A DNA stretch of 64,000 bases from NCBI GenBank assembly GCA_963693315.1, contig OY856186.1, positions 91,491,554 to 91,555,553 of the forward strand, given 5' to 3'. Position 1 is the stretch's first letter; the number at the start of each line of letters is the position of its first letter. This document shows positions 1-10,200 of this stretch, piece by piece. This DNA is from Diogma glabrata (lineage: Eukaryota; Arthropoda; Insecta; Diptera; Cylindrotomidae). The notes beneath the pieces are model-generated. The model was not told the DNA's origin and did not search any database. It worked only from the letters and a program-made list of their open reading frames with translations. A program made the translations under genes and the position numbers.

Positions 1-369
1 ATAATGCAACCTTAAATGCACTCAATTCTGTTCAATTCTGCTCAATTCTGTTACTCAGAACTGTTTACAAAAAATGTTATCGTTTTTCCACAACTGTTTA
101 TATTTGCTACACTGTTCGCCAATTTTCTGTTCCTTTATCTTCTACTAAAAGAGAATACGACGAACAATGTAACACAATTAATTAACATTTTCAAATGCAT
201 TTAATGCATTTTATACACAATGTTTTCTTGCGAATAAATTGTATCCATTCCAAAAGTTTTGCGAGTTTTTGGTACCCAGTATCCATTTAAAAAAATTTTT
301 ATATAATGTATCCAAATTAATACAAATGTATCCAAGTGGCAACTCTGGAAAGTATAGTAAAAGAAAAAT
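1..369. other. AT-rich sequence, no gene seen
   Basis: Short AT-rich stretch with the phrase 'caattctg' repeated three times near position 25-50. Open frames here are short and of low complexity. It may be the 3' flank or the distal end of the hAT element that follows, or kon intron sequence. No hAT-type 3' terminal repeat was found here, so the left end of that element is either lost or outside the window. Confidence 0.5.
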
Positions 370-631
370 AAGAGTAGAATTAATATACTCTCACATACAT
401 ATTATATACATACACTTAAAATTTCTTCTTTCTAGCTTTAACAGCTGCAAACTCAGAAATCACAACTTCAAAATTTATATTTTGTGCTGCCTCATGTTTT
501 AAGAGTAGAATTAATATACTCTCACATACATATTATATACATACACTTAAAATCTCTTCTTTCTAGCTTTAACAGCTGCAAACTCAGAAATCACAACTTC
601 AAAATTTATATTTTGTGCTGCCTCATGTTTT
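370..631. repeat. Tandem duplication, 2 x 131 bp, of the hAT transposase 3' end
   Basis: Positions 370-500 and 501-631 are the same 131 bases with one visible difference (attt against atct near 423/554). The repeated piece includes the last codons and stop of the transposase frame plus its 3' flank. The near identity suggests a recent duplication compared with the decay of the gene itself. Confidence 0.95.
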
Positions 632-3118
632 ATGGTTAATATGCCAAGATTTTTAAGCCTCGTTTGGGTCATTGTTGCCCGCAAGTAATTTTTAATTAAT
701 TTTAATTTGCTGAAACTCCTCTCACACGAAGCCACTGATACGCAAATAGTCATAAATAACTTTAGTGCGACCATAAGATTCGGAAGAGATTCTGTAAAAT
801 CCCATTCCACGATGAATTTCAAAAAGTCTAGGCACACCCAGTTAGAAACTGTAACATTGGTCGCTTTTAAATGCCTCCACAACCTTGGTATCTCTGTGAG
901 GAGTTCCGTTTCCGATACCTCATCATAAAAACTGACAAATTTTGATACAGATAATTTCAATTTTTCACTGTTCGCCAAAAGCAAAGTCTTTGTCTGAACA
1001 ACCTCGAACAATGAAGCAACATCTTGAACTGACTTCAGTCTTGTTCGGAGTTCAACACTGAATCGGTCAAGACATTCCAACATGTCCTTTTTAAGTTCAG
1101 CTCTCAGTGTCAGTCCAACATCTGGAGCCAACTCACCAGCCATTCGTTTTTCACGACGAATTCGTCTGTCCATTGGAATGTCATAGCTCTCCGATTTCGT
1201 CGCAGCAAGATCTATTGCCTGTTCTACAATATCATTTCGTTTTTCTTCAATATAGAGATGAAGTGACTCTATTTTTGTAAATAATTGATCAATATTTAAG
1301 CCTTTGCTTTGCAATCCAATCTGAGCGCAATTTATTTCCCTAAGAACATCATTCCAAAACAAAAGATAGCAAAGAAACGTAAAATCACACACTGCATGCA
1401 TAAGGTTGTGTGCAGCGCCTCTAGTGTCTACATTTTCTTGTTGATCACTTAGCTTCTCAATTGCAGCCACAATCACATCAAAATTTTCGGCCAATACTTT
1501 TACTGCAGCATAATGAGCACTCCAATGCGTTGTTAAGAGTCTTTTAACAGTTGTTTTGCTGTGTTTAACAAGCACTTCCCAGCGGCTAGTCGAAGCAGAA
1601 AAAAATGTAAAACTGGCCTCCACTGTTCCGAAAAACGTTACACAAGCTACATTTTGTGCAAATGAGTGTTGGCCACATAAATTAATTGAATGATCTATGC
1701 AGCCCTCAAAAATTGTTTTTTTATTTTTTGCTTTAATAATAGCTTGCACTCCTCATAACAGCTGCATTATCATAACTTTGGGAACGACAATTCATAATCT
1801 CTAAACCGTCATTTTTAAGGTTTTTAAGAATTTCATCGCTTAAATCAGCGGCTTTTTTTCCATGTAAAGAAAAAAATCCAAGGAATACTTCTTTGACTTC
1901 CACTTTTCTACCATCAATTTTCACATAACGAATCACTTCAGACATTTGATCAATATGTGAAATAAAGGTAATAAAATAAAGGTGTGCTATCAAACATAAT
2001 TCCAAAATATTTAGCTGATTTAATTTCGTTGACAAGCTTAAACTTTACGAGGTTCGCTAAAACATTTATGAACTCATTTTGTATATCTGGTGACAAATAT
2101 GATACTTTTGGTGATTTGCCATGCTCCAAATTCAAAATGTGTTCTTTTAACACTACATCATAATTTGACAATAGATTGACTAGTTCTAAAAATTGCCTTT
2201 ATTTGAAGAACTTTGTCCTTCATCATATCCCCGAAATGCTAGGTTTTGTTTAGATAAAAAGAAAGTTATATCCAATAATCTGGATAAAAGATGTTTCCAC
2301 TTTTGTTTTTCATTATCTATTAATTGTAAGGCTGCGTCTCCTATCGTTTTATGACATTTCAACCTCATTTCCAAAGTTTTCCACTTTTCAAAATTCTCCA
2401 GATGTTCATTTGAAGTTTCATGGTCGGCTACTTTGGGATTTAGTTTCCACCACTTCTGAAATCCAGTCGTAAATGCTGAATTTATATTACAACTATTGGT
2501 GACAGCAAATATACGACAGCAGAAGCAGTACAGGCTATTATTTATAGGAGAATAAACCATCCATGACCGCAGAATTTTTTCTCCATTAGGCATCACTTTA
2601 TAAAACCATTCTTTAGAAAGATGGCGAACATTACCTTTTGTGTATAACCCGGGTCTAGATACAGTAGCAAACGGCCCTTCTCTATTTTGAAAATGTTCAC
2701 TTCCTTTTTTTATAATTTCAATGCGAACATTATCAGAGACGGGTATATTCCAATGTGATACATCTCTTAAGTCCTGAAGTGATTCACTCATACAAATACT
2801 GTCTTCGATAGTAGAAGCATTAGCAGCATTATCACTATCATTTTCAGTATTTTTTTCTGATTCGTCTTCATGATGGGTTATCATTTTTAATTCTGTGTTG
2901 TCGCTGTTACTTTCTGAAGATGAGCCAATATTCTCTGAAACATCCGTTGCATTAACGTGAGAATCAGTTTCTTTTGATGAGCTTTGGCTATCATCAGGTT
3001 TTGTAACATATTTATAAATCGATCCAGATATGCTCTGAACATCATCTATTTTAGCCTGTTTGGTCTTTCTCTGCTGGAACCCGCTTTTTCTTTTAGAAGT
3101 ATGAACTCCTCCTGGCAT
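547..3118 (-). pseudogene. hAT transposase with TTF-type zinc finger, frameshifted
   Basis: Four open pieces in order on the minus strand together cover a transposase of the ZMYM1-like hAT group: 3118-2186, 2171-1950, 2035-1733 and 1749-547. The first (310 aa) has a Ser/Asp-rich N terminus and a TTF-type zinc finger with CFCC near residue 200 and a DHETSNEH histidine pair near residue 235. The middle pieces carry the start of the catalytic core (KSAKYFGIMFDSTP). The last (400 aa) has an ...HSINLCGQH motif and ends in the hAT dimerisation region (SVASCERSFSKLK). Breaks near 2180, 1990 and 1740 show the gene is dead. The stop lies inside the second copy of a 131-bp tandem duplication. Confidence 0.85.
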
Positions 3119-4492
3119 ATTTATTTGTTGGAATATTTGCTAGACGAAATCTAAAAAAATATTTTTAATTATAGTAGGTATCAGCAAACCTATAATTCTA
3201 AATATATTTGTAGGATACATATGTCTATTTCATAATAAGTACACTGTGTTAACGATTAAATACACTACCAGAATTAATTTATTTAAAATTCCTTGCAACA
3301 ACTTATATTAAACAATATTTGATAAAATGGAATATACAAATCATATGCTTAGTATTATTAGGAACCATTTAAAAATATATAAATATAAAATCCATCTCTT
3401 AGAATTTTATATAAAGTATTGAAACCAAAATTAAATATCCAATTAGAATCATGCTCAATAATTTACAAATTTAATTGTGATTCTTTTGAAAAATTTTACA
3501 TCTGGAAAACCGGAAATTGTTTTAAAGACTGATTTAAGGAATATCGTCTAAAAATCTAAGAAGAAAAATAATCAAAATTTAAAGTCTATTTTTAAATTTA
3601 AAATCAATCCATTTAGTTAATAACAATCATAACTACACCACTTTTAATCAAAATTTGAAGGCTTTACATTTATGTTACAAGGATTTTTTAAATAAATTTA
3701 GTTCAAATAAATTATTATATTAGTAAATAAAAACAACTTGGAGACCAAAATATTTTTATATTTTAATTTTTTTTTTAAATAAATAAAATACAAAATTTTT
3801 TGCTTTAGTTTTATTTTAATTTAATCCAATTAAATTCTCTAAAATGTAATGACATCATTCAATTTCACCAATAACATTTGAATTATATTAATAACAAATA
3901 ATTATACTAGCCTACTGGGATATTAAAAATTATCAAATAATTTTTGAAATAATTAACTGATATGGTTGGCAGTAGGCCAACGTATAATTCATAAAAAATA
4001 TATAAAGAAATGAAAAATGGCAAAAAAATTTCTAAACGAATTCCCCTCGTTTGTTGATAAATTCTCATAATTTTTTGGAAAGTTCCTACAGCAAGTAGTA
4101 TTAATAATAGCCCTCGGCCTACGGTTTCGTGCTATTATCAATATATGTATTTGCTTTCGAAATTTTTAAAAGATTATTTCGAATTATCATCGCCCTTGGA
4201 TGATTACTACTGATAATTTTTTAAAATGTTTAATATATGATAGTTATGTAATCCAAAGAACGCTGAGTAAAATTTTAGTTTTGATATATGTACTATCAAT
4301 TGCTTAATGCAAAGCAATTCTATAAAAATTGCTTTTTAACGCAAAGAAATACACACATATTGTTAAAATTTTATTTTACGTAATAACTCAAGAATTTTAA
4401 AAAGTAGAATAGATCCTTTTTGAACCAATAGGACACATTTATTAGCTATCACAATTTATAAATTAAAATTATATGGATAACCTGGTTGAAAT
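3119..4492. other. AT-rich leader region of the hAT element, no gene
   Basis: Very AT-rich with no open frame of note. It lies between the transposase start and the subterminal minisatellite and is probably the untranslated 5' part of the hAT element. The segment around 4100-4250 is slightly less AT-rich, but I recognise nothing in it. Confidence 0.5.
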
Positions 4493-5273
4493 GGTTTCGA
4501 AGTGATTTATCGTTGAAAACATGTGATGGTTTGTTTAAGTTTTTTACATTCGGGTGTCACCCCAAAACGGTTTCGAAGTGATTTATCGTTGAAAACATTG
4601 TGATGGTTTGTTTAAGTTTTTTACGCTCGGGTGTCACCCCAAAACGGTTTCGAAGTGATTTATCGTTGAAAACATTGTGATGGTTTGTTTAAGTTTTTTA
4701 CGCTCGGGTGTCACTCCAAAACGGTTTCGAAGTGATTTATCGTTGATGGTTTGTTTAAGTTCCCCAAGTGTTGGTGGTTTGTTTAAGTTCCCCAAGTGTC
4801 ACCCCAAAACGGCTTCGAAGTGATTTATCGTTGAAAACATTGTGATGGTTTGTTTACGTTTTTACGTTCGGGTGTCACCCCAAAACGGTTTCGAAGTGAT
4901 TTATCGTTGAAAACATTGTGATGGTTTGTTTAAGTTTTTTACAATCGGGTGTCACCCCAAAACGGTTTCGAAGTGATTTATTGTTGAAAACATTGTGATG
5001 GTTTGTTTAAGTTTTTTACGCTCGGGTGTCACCCCAAAACGGTTTCGAAGTGATTTATCGTTGAAAACATTGTTATGGTTTGTTTAAGTTGTTTACGTTC
5101 GGGTGTCACCCCAAAACGGTTTCGAAGTGATTTATCGTTGAAAACATTGTGATGGTTTGTTTACGTTTTTTACGTTCGGGTGTCACCCCAAAACGGTTTC
5201 GAAGTGATTTATCGTTGAAAACATTGTGATGGTTTGTTTAAGTTTTTTACGTTCGGGTGTCACCCCAAAACGG
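4493..5273. repeat. 77-bp minisatellite, about 10 copies, inside the hAT 5' end
   Basis: The unit runs from ggtttcgaagtgatttatcg to gggtgtcaccccaaaac. Starts are at 4493, 4569, 4646, 4723, 4811, 4887, 4964, 5041, 5118 and 5195, so the usual step is 76-77 bases. The unit at 4723 is rearranged, with a small 'gtttaagttccccaagtg' duplication. The last unit runs straight into the terminal repeat, which shares the phrase GGGTG(T/A)CACCC. The array may have grown from the subterminal sequence of the transposon. Confidence 0.95.
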
Positions 5274-5318
5274 GTGACACCCGGGGCGGACCGCCCCCCC
5301 CCCCTAGCTACGCCTCTG
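5274..5318 (-). repeat. hAT 5' terminal inverted repeat and G/C run
   Basis: On the minus strand it begins CAGAGGCGTAGCTAGG at 5318, then a run of about eleven G, then GCGGTCCGCCCC and GGGTGTCACCC. CAG..GGCGTAGC starts are common in hAT elements of animals. No matching right-hand copy was found in the window. Confidence 0.65.
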
Positions 5319-5480
5319 CCCCTTGGGATAATTTTAAAAATTCTTGTGATCGAAGGGACGTGAATTTAGTAAATCCTGTTTTCACATCAGGAAACTTATT
5401 TTTAAACTCTACATAAGCTTCATTTATGTACATAGCAATAAGCGCTTTTGTGGATGTATGTTGAAATTGCTCATATTTTC

Positions 5481-6040
5481 TTTATTGTACATATTTAATT
5501 TTTATAATATTTTAAAAAGAGCATTTAATAATAAAATATTTGATATTTAACATAAAAAAAAATCTCTTAGTTTATAACGCCATTTTTATAATTTTTCCTC
5601 AGAACAAAAAAAAACTGATTCCCGACAGTCATATGCGCAACAAATTTCATCTTTAAAACAAAAAATATCACTAGTCCTAAGCTTTCACAAGTAGCTAGAT
5701 ATAAAATAAGCTTCAATTTAGTTTAAAAACAAAAAAGATGTAGCGCCATCTTTTGTTCAATTACACCCTTTTTTTCTTATGTTACACAGTTAAAAATTAT
5801 TTCAAACAATTAATAGTGTAATACCTATTCAACGACATATCATTTATGAAAATCGATTTAGTAGTTTTTCTACAATCGCTCGTCAAAATGCACACACATC
5901 ACAAAATAACAAAAAATTGAGGGGCACCCTGTGAAGACCCCTGGTCGAAAAAAAAAATTCTAAGAGAACTTGTATTTTTTATTTATGAAAGACTATCTAT
6001 AAACAAAAAATAATTAACATTAAAAGGGGTCAAGTCAAAA
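5481..6040. repeat. Dispersed repeat, copy A (inverted partner at 38131-38668)
   Basis: About 560 bases, reading from the phrase tttattgtacatatttaa to the phrase ggggtcaagtcaaaa. The reverse complement matches 38131-38668 over nearly its whole length, with scattered substitutions and small indels. It has no open frame and no clear terminal repeat, so its class is unknown. It lies 160 bases outside the hAT terminus. Confidence 0.85.
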
Positions 6041-6950
6041 TGGTGTAGTCAAAAGTAGGTGTGGTCAAAATGGTGTATTCAACCACTTCAATATAACTTC
6101 GAAATACCAATCACAAAAGGGTGATAGTCGAAGCTTGTTGTTTCTCTGAATTTTTATCCTCCATCATACAACAAAAAATTAATACAGTGCACTACCAGTT
6201 CAGAGACGCAACACTAACTTTTGCCTTTAATCATAATGCCCGCTCTTATAGAGCTTGCATTAGTATTCCACAGTACGTTTGCACCGCTGCTTGTTAGATC
6301 TCGGGTGCTGTTTTTGTGAATTTAAGGTTCTAGTATCTGGCCTGACGCCTCGTATGCCTTGATCAACATTTACGCGCAGGCTTCCTGTCGCCTTAAATAG
6401 ATATTGTTGGAGAGGGCAGTTATGTTTCTTCACCCAATAACGACCTCGCTTCTAAATTCGAGCACATAAGTAATGCAACTACAGTCATCTACAGTACGAA
6501 GCCGCTCAATGTCTTCTGTAACCATTCCGTTCATCAAAGCGGATACCCTTACGGCTATAACTTCCTACTTAGATGGTGGTGGTATCTATGCTGCCTTTCC
6601 CAATATTGCCTTTTCCATATATAGAATAAGAGGAATGCTACCTAATTCTGTTATTAGTGTCTTCTGTACCTGCCAGCCGCGTGACGTCTCGCCTTCTTTT
6701 GTTGTTGTATTTCTTTATAAACCAAATTTTGTTGTTCTTTTTCAGTATTAGATCCTGGCCTATCATTTCTTGTGTTAATGATAGAGTTTGGCCTACAATG
6801 TTCGCTTGTTGCCCGTCCTATTCGCCAGTATTGTGTTTAAACTTAATATATTAAAATTTTGTAACTCGTTGCGTTAAGGCGCAGAAGTTGTAACGCTACT
6901 AATTTTAAACCAGCTACTAAATTGAACACAATTTTAATAATCTTTTGTAG
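6041..6950. other. Intron-like sequence with an unassigned, less AT-rich block
   Basis: Positions about 6190-6860 are clearly less AT-rich than the flanks and contain short open frames on both strands, none of which I recognise. This could be a fragment of an old retroelement. The end of the stretch (…aatcttttgtag, ending 6950) is a plausible splice acceptor for the first visible kon exon. Confidence 0.4.
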
Positions 6951-7202
6951 TTTACAGGATTACTTGGTCCAATAAGAACAGCAAAATATGATTTTCGTTT
7001 CACATTTACCAAACTAATAATCGGGATTCAACAACAACTTGATATAGAGGTAAATGGAACAAAAGAAGTGATAATCAGCTGCGATCATTTGTTTCATCAG
7101 ACAACCCCAATCATGTCATTTCCGAAAAACATAATCTATACTGTGATAAAAGCACCGAAATATGGTGTTATATTTGTTGAAGGGCACCAAGGACATGCAG
7201 AG
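6951..7202 (+). CDS. kon: kon-tiki/CSPG4-like proteoglycan, internal exon
   Basis: An open 84-codon exon in the same frame as the long exon downstream. It is bounded by an acceptor (ttttgtag, 6943-6950; an alternative ends at 6957 and would shift the entry phase) and a donor (GAG|gtataa, 7203). The 59-base intron 7203-7261 ends in tttcag. The translation has the pattern of a CSPG repeat (…KAPKYGVIFVEG…) that continues as SFTQNEIDRNLLRF in the next exon. It lacks a start codon; earlier exons, expected to encode the signal peptide and laminin-G domains of this family, must lie left of the window. Confidence 0.8.
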
Positions 7203-7261
7203 GTATAAACGTGAAAGTTTAAATATAATTTAAAATTTTTATTTTTTTTTCTAAATTTCAG

Positions 7262-10200
7262 CCAATGGATAGTTTTACACAGAATGAAATCGATCGTAAT
7301 TTACTTCGATTTCGTACTTTTATGACATCATACTCAAGTTTTAGTGATACGTTTGAGTTTACAGTAACAGCTCCGGAATGTGAAACAGTTGAAGGTCATA
7401 TTCGTATTTTTTATGAACCATCTGAAAAACTAGCCCGTCATCTCCACTATCAGCAGAGAGAAAAAATATATGTTGGCGAAGGTGATCGAACACTTTTATC
7501 TCGTCGTCATTTTGAAATTTTATTTAACAACAATAATAAGCTCAATAAGTTGTTCTTTCGTGTAACTGAACCACCAAAACATGGAAGTCTTTGTAATTAC
7601 GACCCAAGAAATTCCAAAGTTTTTATAATCAACGAATTTTCGATAGAAAATTTATATTTAGATGATGTTTACTATTGTCATGATGATTCAGAATCTATTG
7701 CTGATCGTTTTGAGCTATTGATTTTATCAACTCCAGACAACGATTTTCAATATGTATGTGATATCGAAATTGATATAAAATTACAGAACGATAATGGACC
7801 ATTTCGTGTGTTTGATAAAACTTTTCATATTGTTCGGGAGGAAAGTAAAATTTTATCTGGATTCGATTTGAAATATTCAGATCCTGATTTAAATACAACA
7901 TCAAATAAGATAATTTATTCTCATATCAATGTTACCCATGGAGAGTTGAGTAAATTTGGTGGACCAGTAGAAGTGTTTAGTCAAGACGATTTAAATATGC
8001 GACGAATTTTATTAACTCATTATGGTGGGAATTATGGTCGTATTAGTTTTATTGTAACCGATGGATTATATGAAGTTCCTGGAGTTTTGGAATTTGAAGC
8101 ATCAGATCCATTTTTAAAAATAAAAGAAAACAATGCAAGTGTTGTACAGGAGGGAAAAATGGTTGTTATAAAAACAGAAGATCTTTCGGTTGAAACAAAC
8201 TTGAATTCAAAGCCAGATGAAATCGAATACAGAATTCTTAATGATCCAGTTTATGGATTATTGAAATTAATAAATTCAACAAATATTAATTCAATCAAAA
8301 ATTTTACTCAATCTGACATTGATCATGATCGTCTGGCGTATATGAATGTTGAAGTTGCTTCAATGGATAAAATAAAATATCGTGTAGCAACAAAAGGAAT
8401 ATGGAGCGAAGGAGAAATTTTAATCCGCGTTTATCCATCTGCATATTGGGAATTATTACAAATTCGTCGTAATCAAACATTATATGTGGAAGAATCCACA
8501 AGTGTTAAAATTACTCGAGATATTCTAGAAATATTTCATCCAAATATATCTCCTGGAGATATCACTTATCTTGTTACAACATCACCCCAACACGGATATC
8601 TAGAAATTCAATCAATCACATCAGACGATGAATATAACTGTAAAGTGTACGATCAATCTAGTGTTAACTCTGAAAAAATGTTTTATATTCAAGCCGGGGT
8701 GAATCAGTCGTCAGATTATTTTATATTTGATGTAACAAACGGAATTACTTGGCTACGGGATTTAATGTTAAAAATTGTTATTATCCCAGAAAACATTTAC
8801 ATCAAAACAAAAACTGTAATTGTTGAAGAAGGAAAAAATATTTTAATTCAACCGGACCATATGGTTCCGTTATCAGAGTTTTTTATAAATAAAATATTAG
8901 AATACAAAATTTTACAACAACCGAGTTTTGGTCAAATCAAATCAGGAAAAAGCAAAGTTAACCGTTTTACACAAAAACAATTAGAAGCTGGAGTTGTATA
9001 CTATGTGCACGATGGCAGTGAAAATTCAACTGATTATGTTCAGTTGATTGCAGTTACACGAAATAAAGAAAGTCTTCCATTTGATTTGAATATATCAATA
9101 ACGCCGGTTAATGACGAAATACCATTGATTGTCACAAACACTGGTCTTCACATGTGGGCTGGTGGTAAATCTGTTATCAAGAAATCAGATCTTATGGCAC
9201 ATGATTACGATACAAACTCAGATGATTTAAGATTTATAATAAAACAAATCCGTGGCGGACATTTAGCTATACGAAATGAATTTAAAACAAAAATCAGCAA
9301 TTTCACTCAATCTCAAATAAACGACGAGAAAATATTTTTTGTACATGATAGTAATCAGGTGAATGCAAAGATAAAATTCTTCGTCACTGATGATTTACAC
9401 AATACAACAGAACAAGTTTTATATATAACAACAAATCCAGTTGTATTGGTTCAAATGAAAAACGAAAACCTTCATGTTTTTCCAATGACACGAAAAACAA
9501 TTATGAGTGATCAATTGAGTTTTCGTTGCAGTGATCAAGAACGTGATGTGAAATATATTATCACGATTCCTCCACAAATGGGACGAATTTTGTATGAACA
9601 TATAGATTCAGGGTCCATTATAGAAGTGAATGAGTTTACCCAAAATGATATTGAACACGGACGCATTTTATACGAACACACACATCCAATGGCAGAACTT
9701 AAATCAAACGATTCATTTACTTTTGATGTTGCTGCATTTTTGGCGAACAGCTCAATCGATCAAGTGTTTTATATTGAGATTTCTGTTTCATCTGGAGGAT
9801 TATTACGATTTCTTCCAGTTCCTCGTTTGAATTTAGACGAAGGTGATTCTGTGCCTATCAAATTAGATTTATCAAAGGTTTTGGAATATTTGGAAACAAG
9901 AGCCGGGATTCAATCTCCAGAATTGTTCATTGAATCATATCAACCACAATATGGACAAATAGAATTGATAACTTTTGATTCAACAAATCAAAGGAAAATA
10001 GAAAATGGTAAACGTTTTACTTTGAACGATTTTAATTCAGGGAAAGTGATTTATCATCATGATCATTCGGACACCGTTGAAGATAAAATTTTAATGTCAG
10101 TTTATTTATCACCTGGACAGATATTTTTATGTAACATAACAATTCCGGTTAGTGTTAACCCGGTTAACGATCAACCATTTCATTTGGTGACAAAGTCACC

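Larger units (their letters stand above)
370..5318 (-). mobile_element. hAT-superfamily DNA transposon, degenerate (ZMYM1-like transposase)
   Basis: The element reads on the minus strand. Its 5' terminus is at 5318, where the minus strand begins CAGAGGCGTAGCTAGG, a typical hAT terminal sequence, followed by a G/C run. A 77-bp minisatellite (4493-5273), an AT-rich leader (3119-4492) and a frameshifted transposase gene (547-3118) follow. The 3' terminal repeat and the 8-bp target duplication were not found; the eight bases outside the 5' end, ccccttgg (5319-5326), do not recur in 1-540. The element therefore looks truncated or continues to the left. It probably lies in the kon intron, antisense to the gene. 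Left boundary is uncertain. Confidence 0.7.

Noticed and set aside
4493..5273. CRISPR-like regular repeats
   Set aside because: The units are contiguous with no unique spacers, and the host is an animal; this is a minisatellite.
6473..6854. Small plus-strand genes before the kon exon
   Set aside because: Short, unrecognised, and lying in what should be an intron; no splice or start context supports them.
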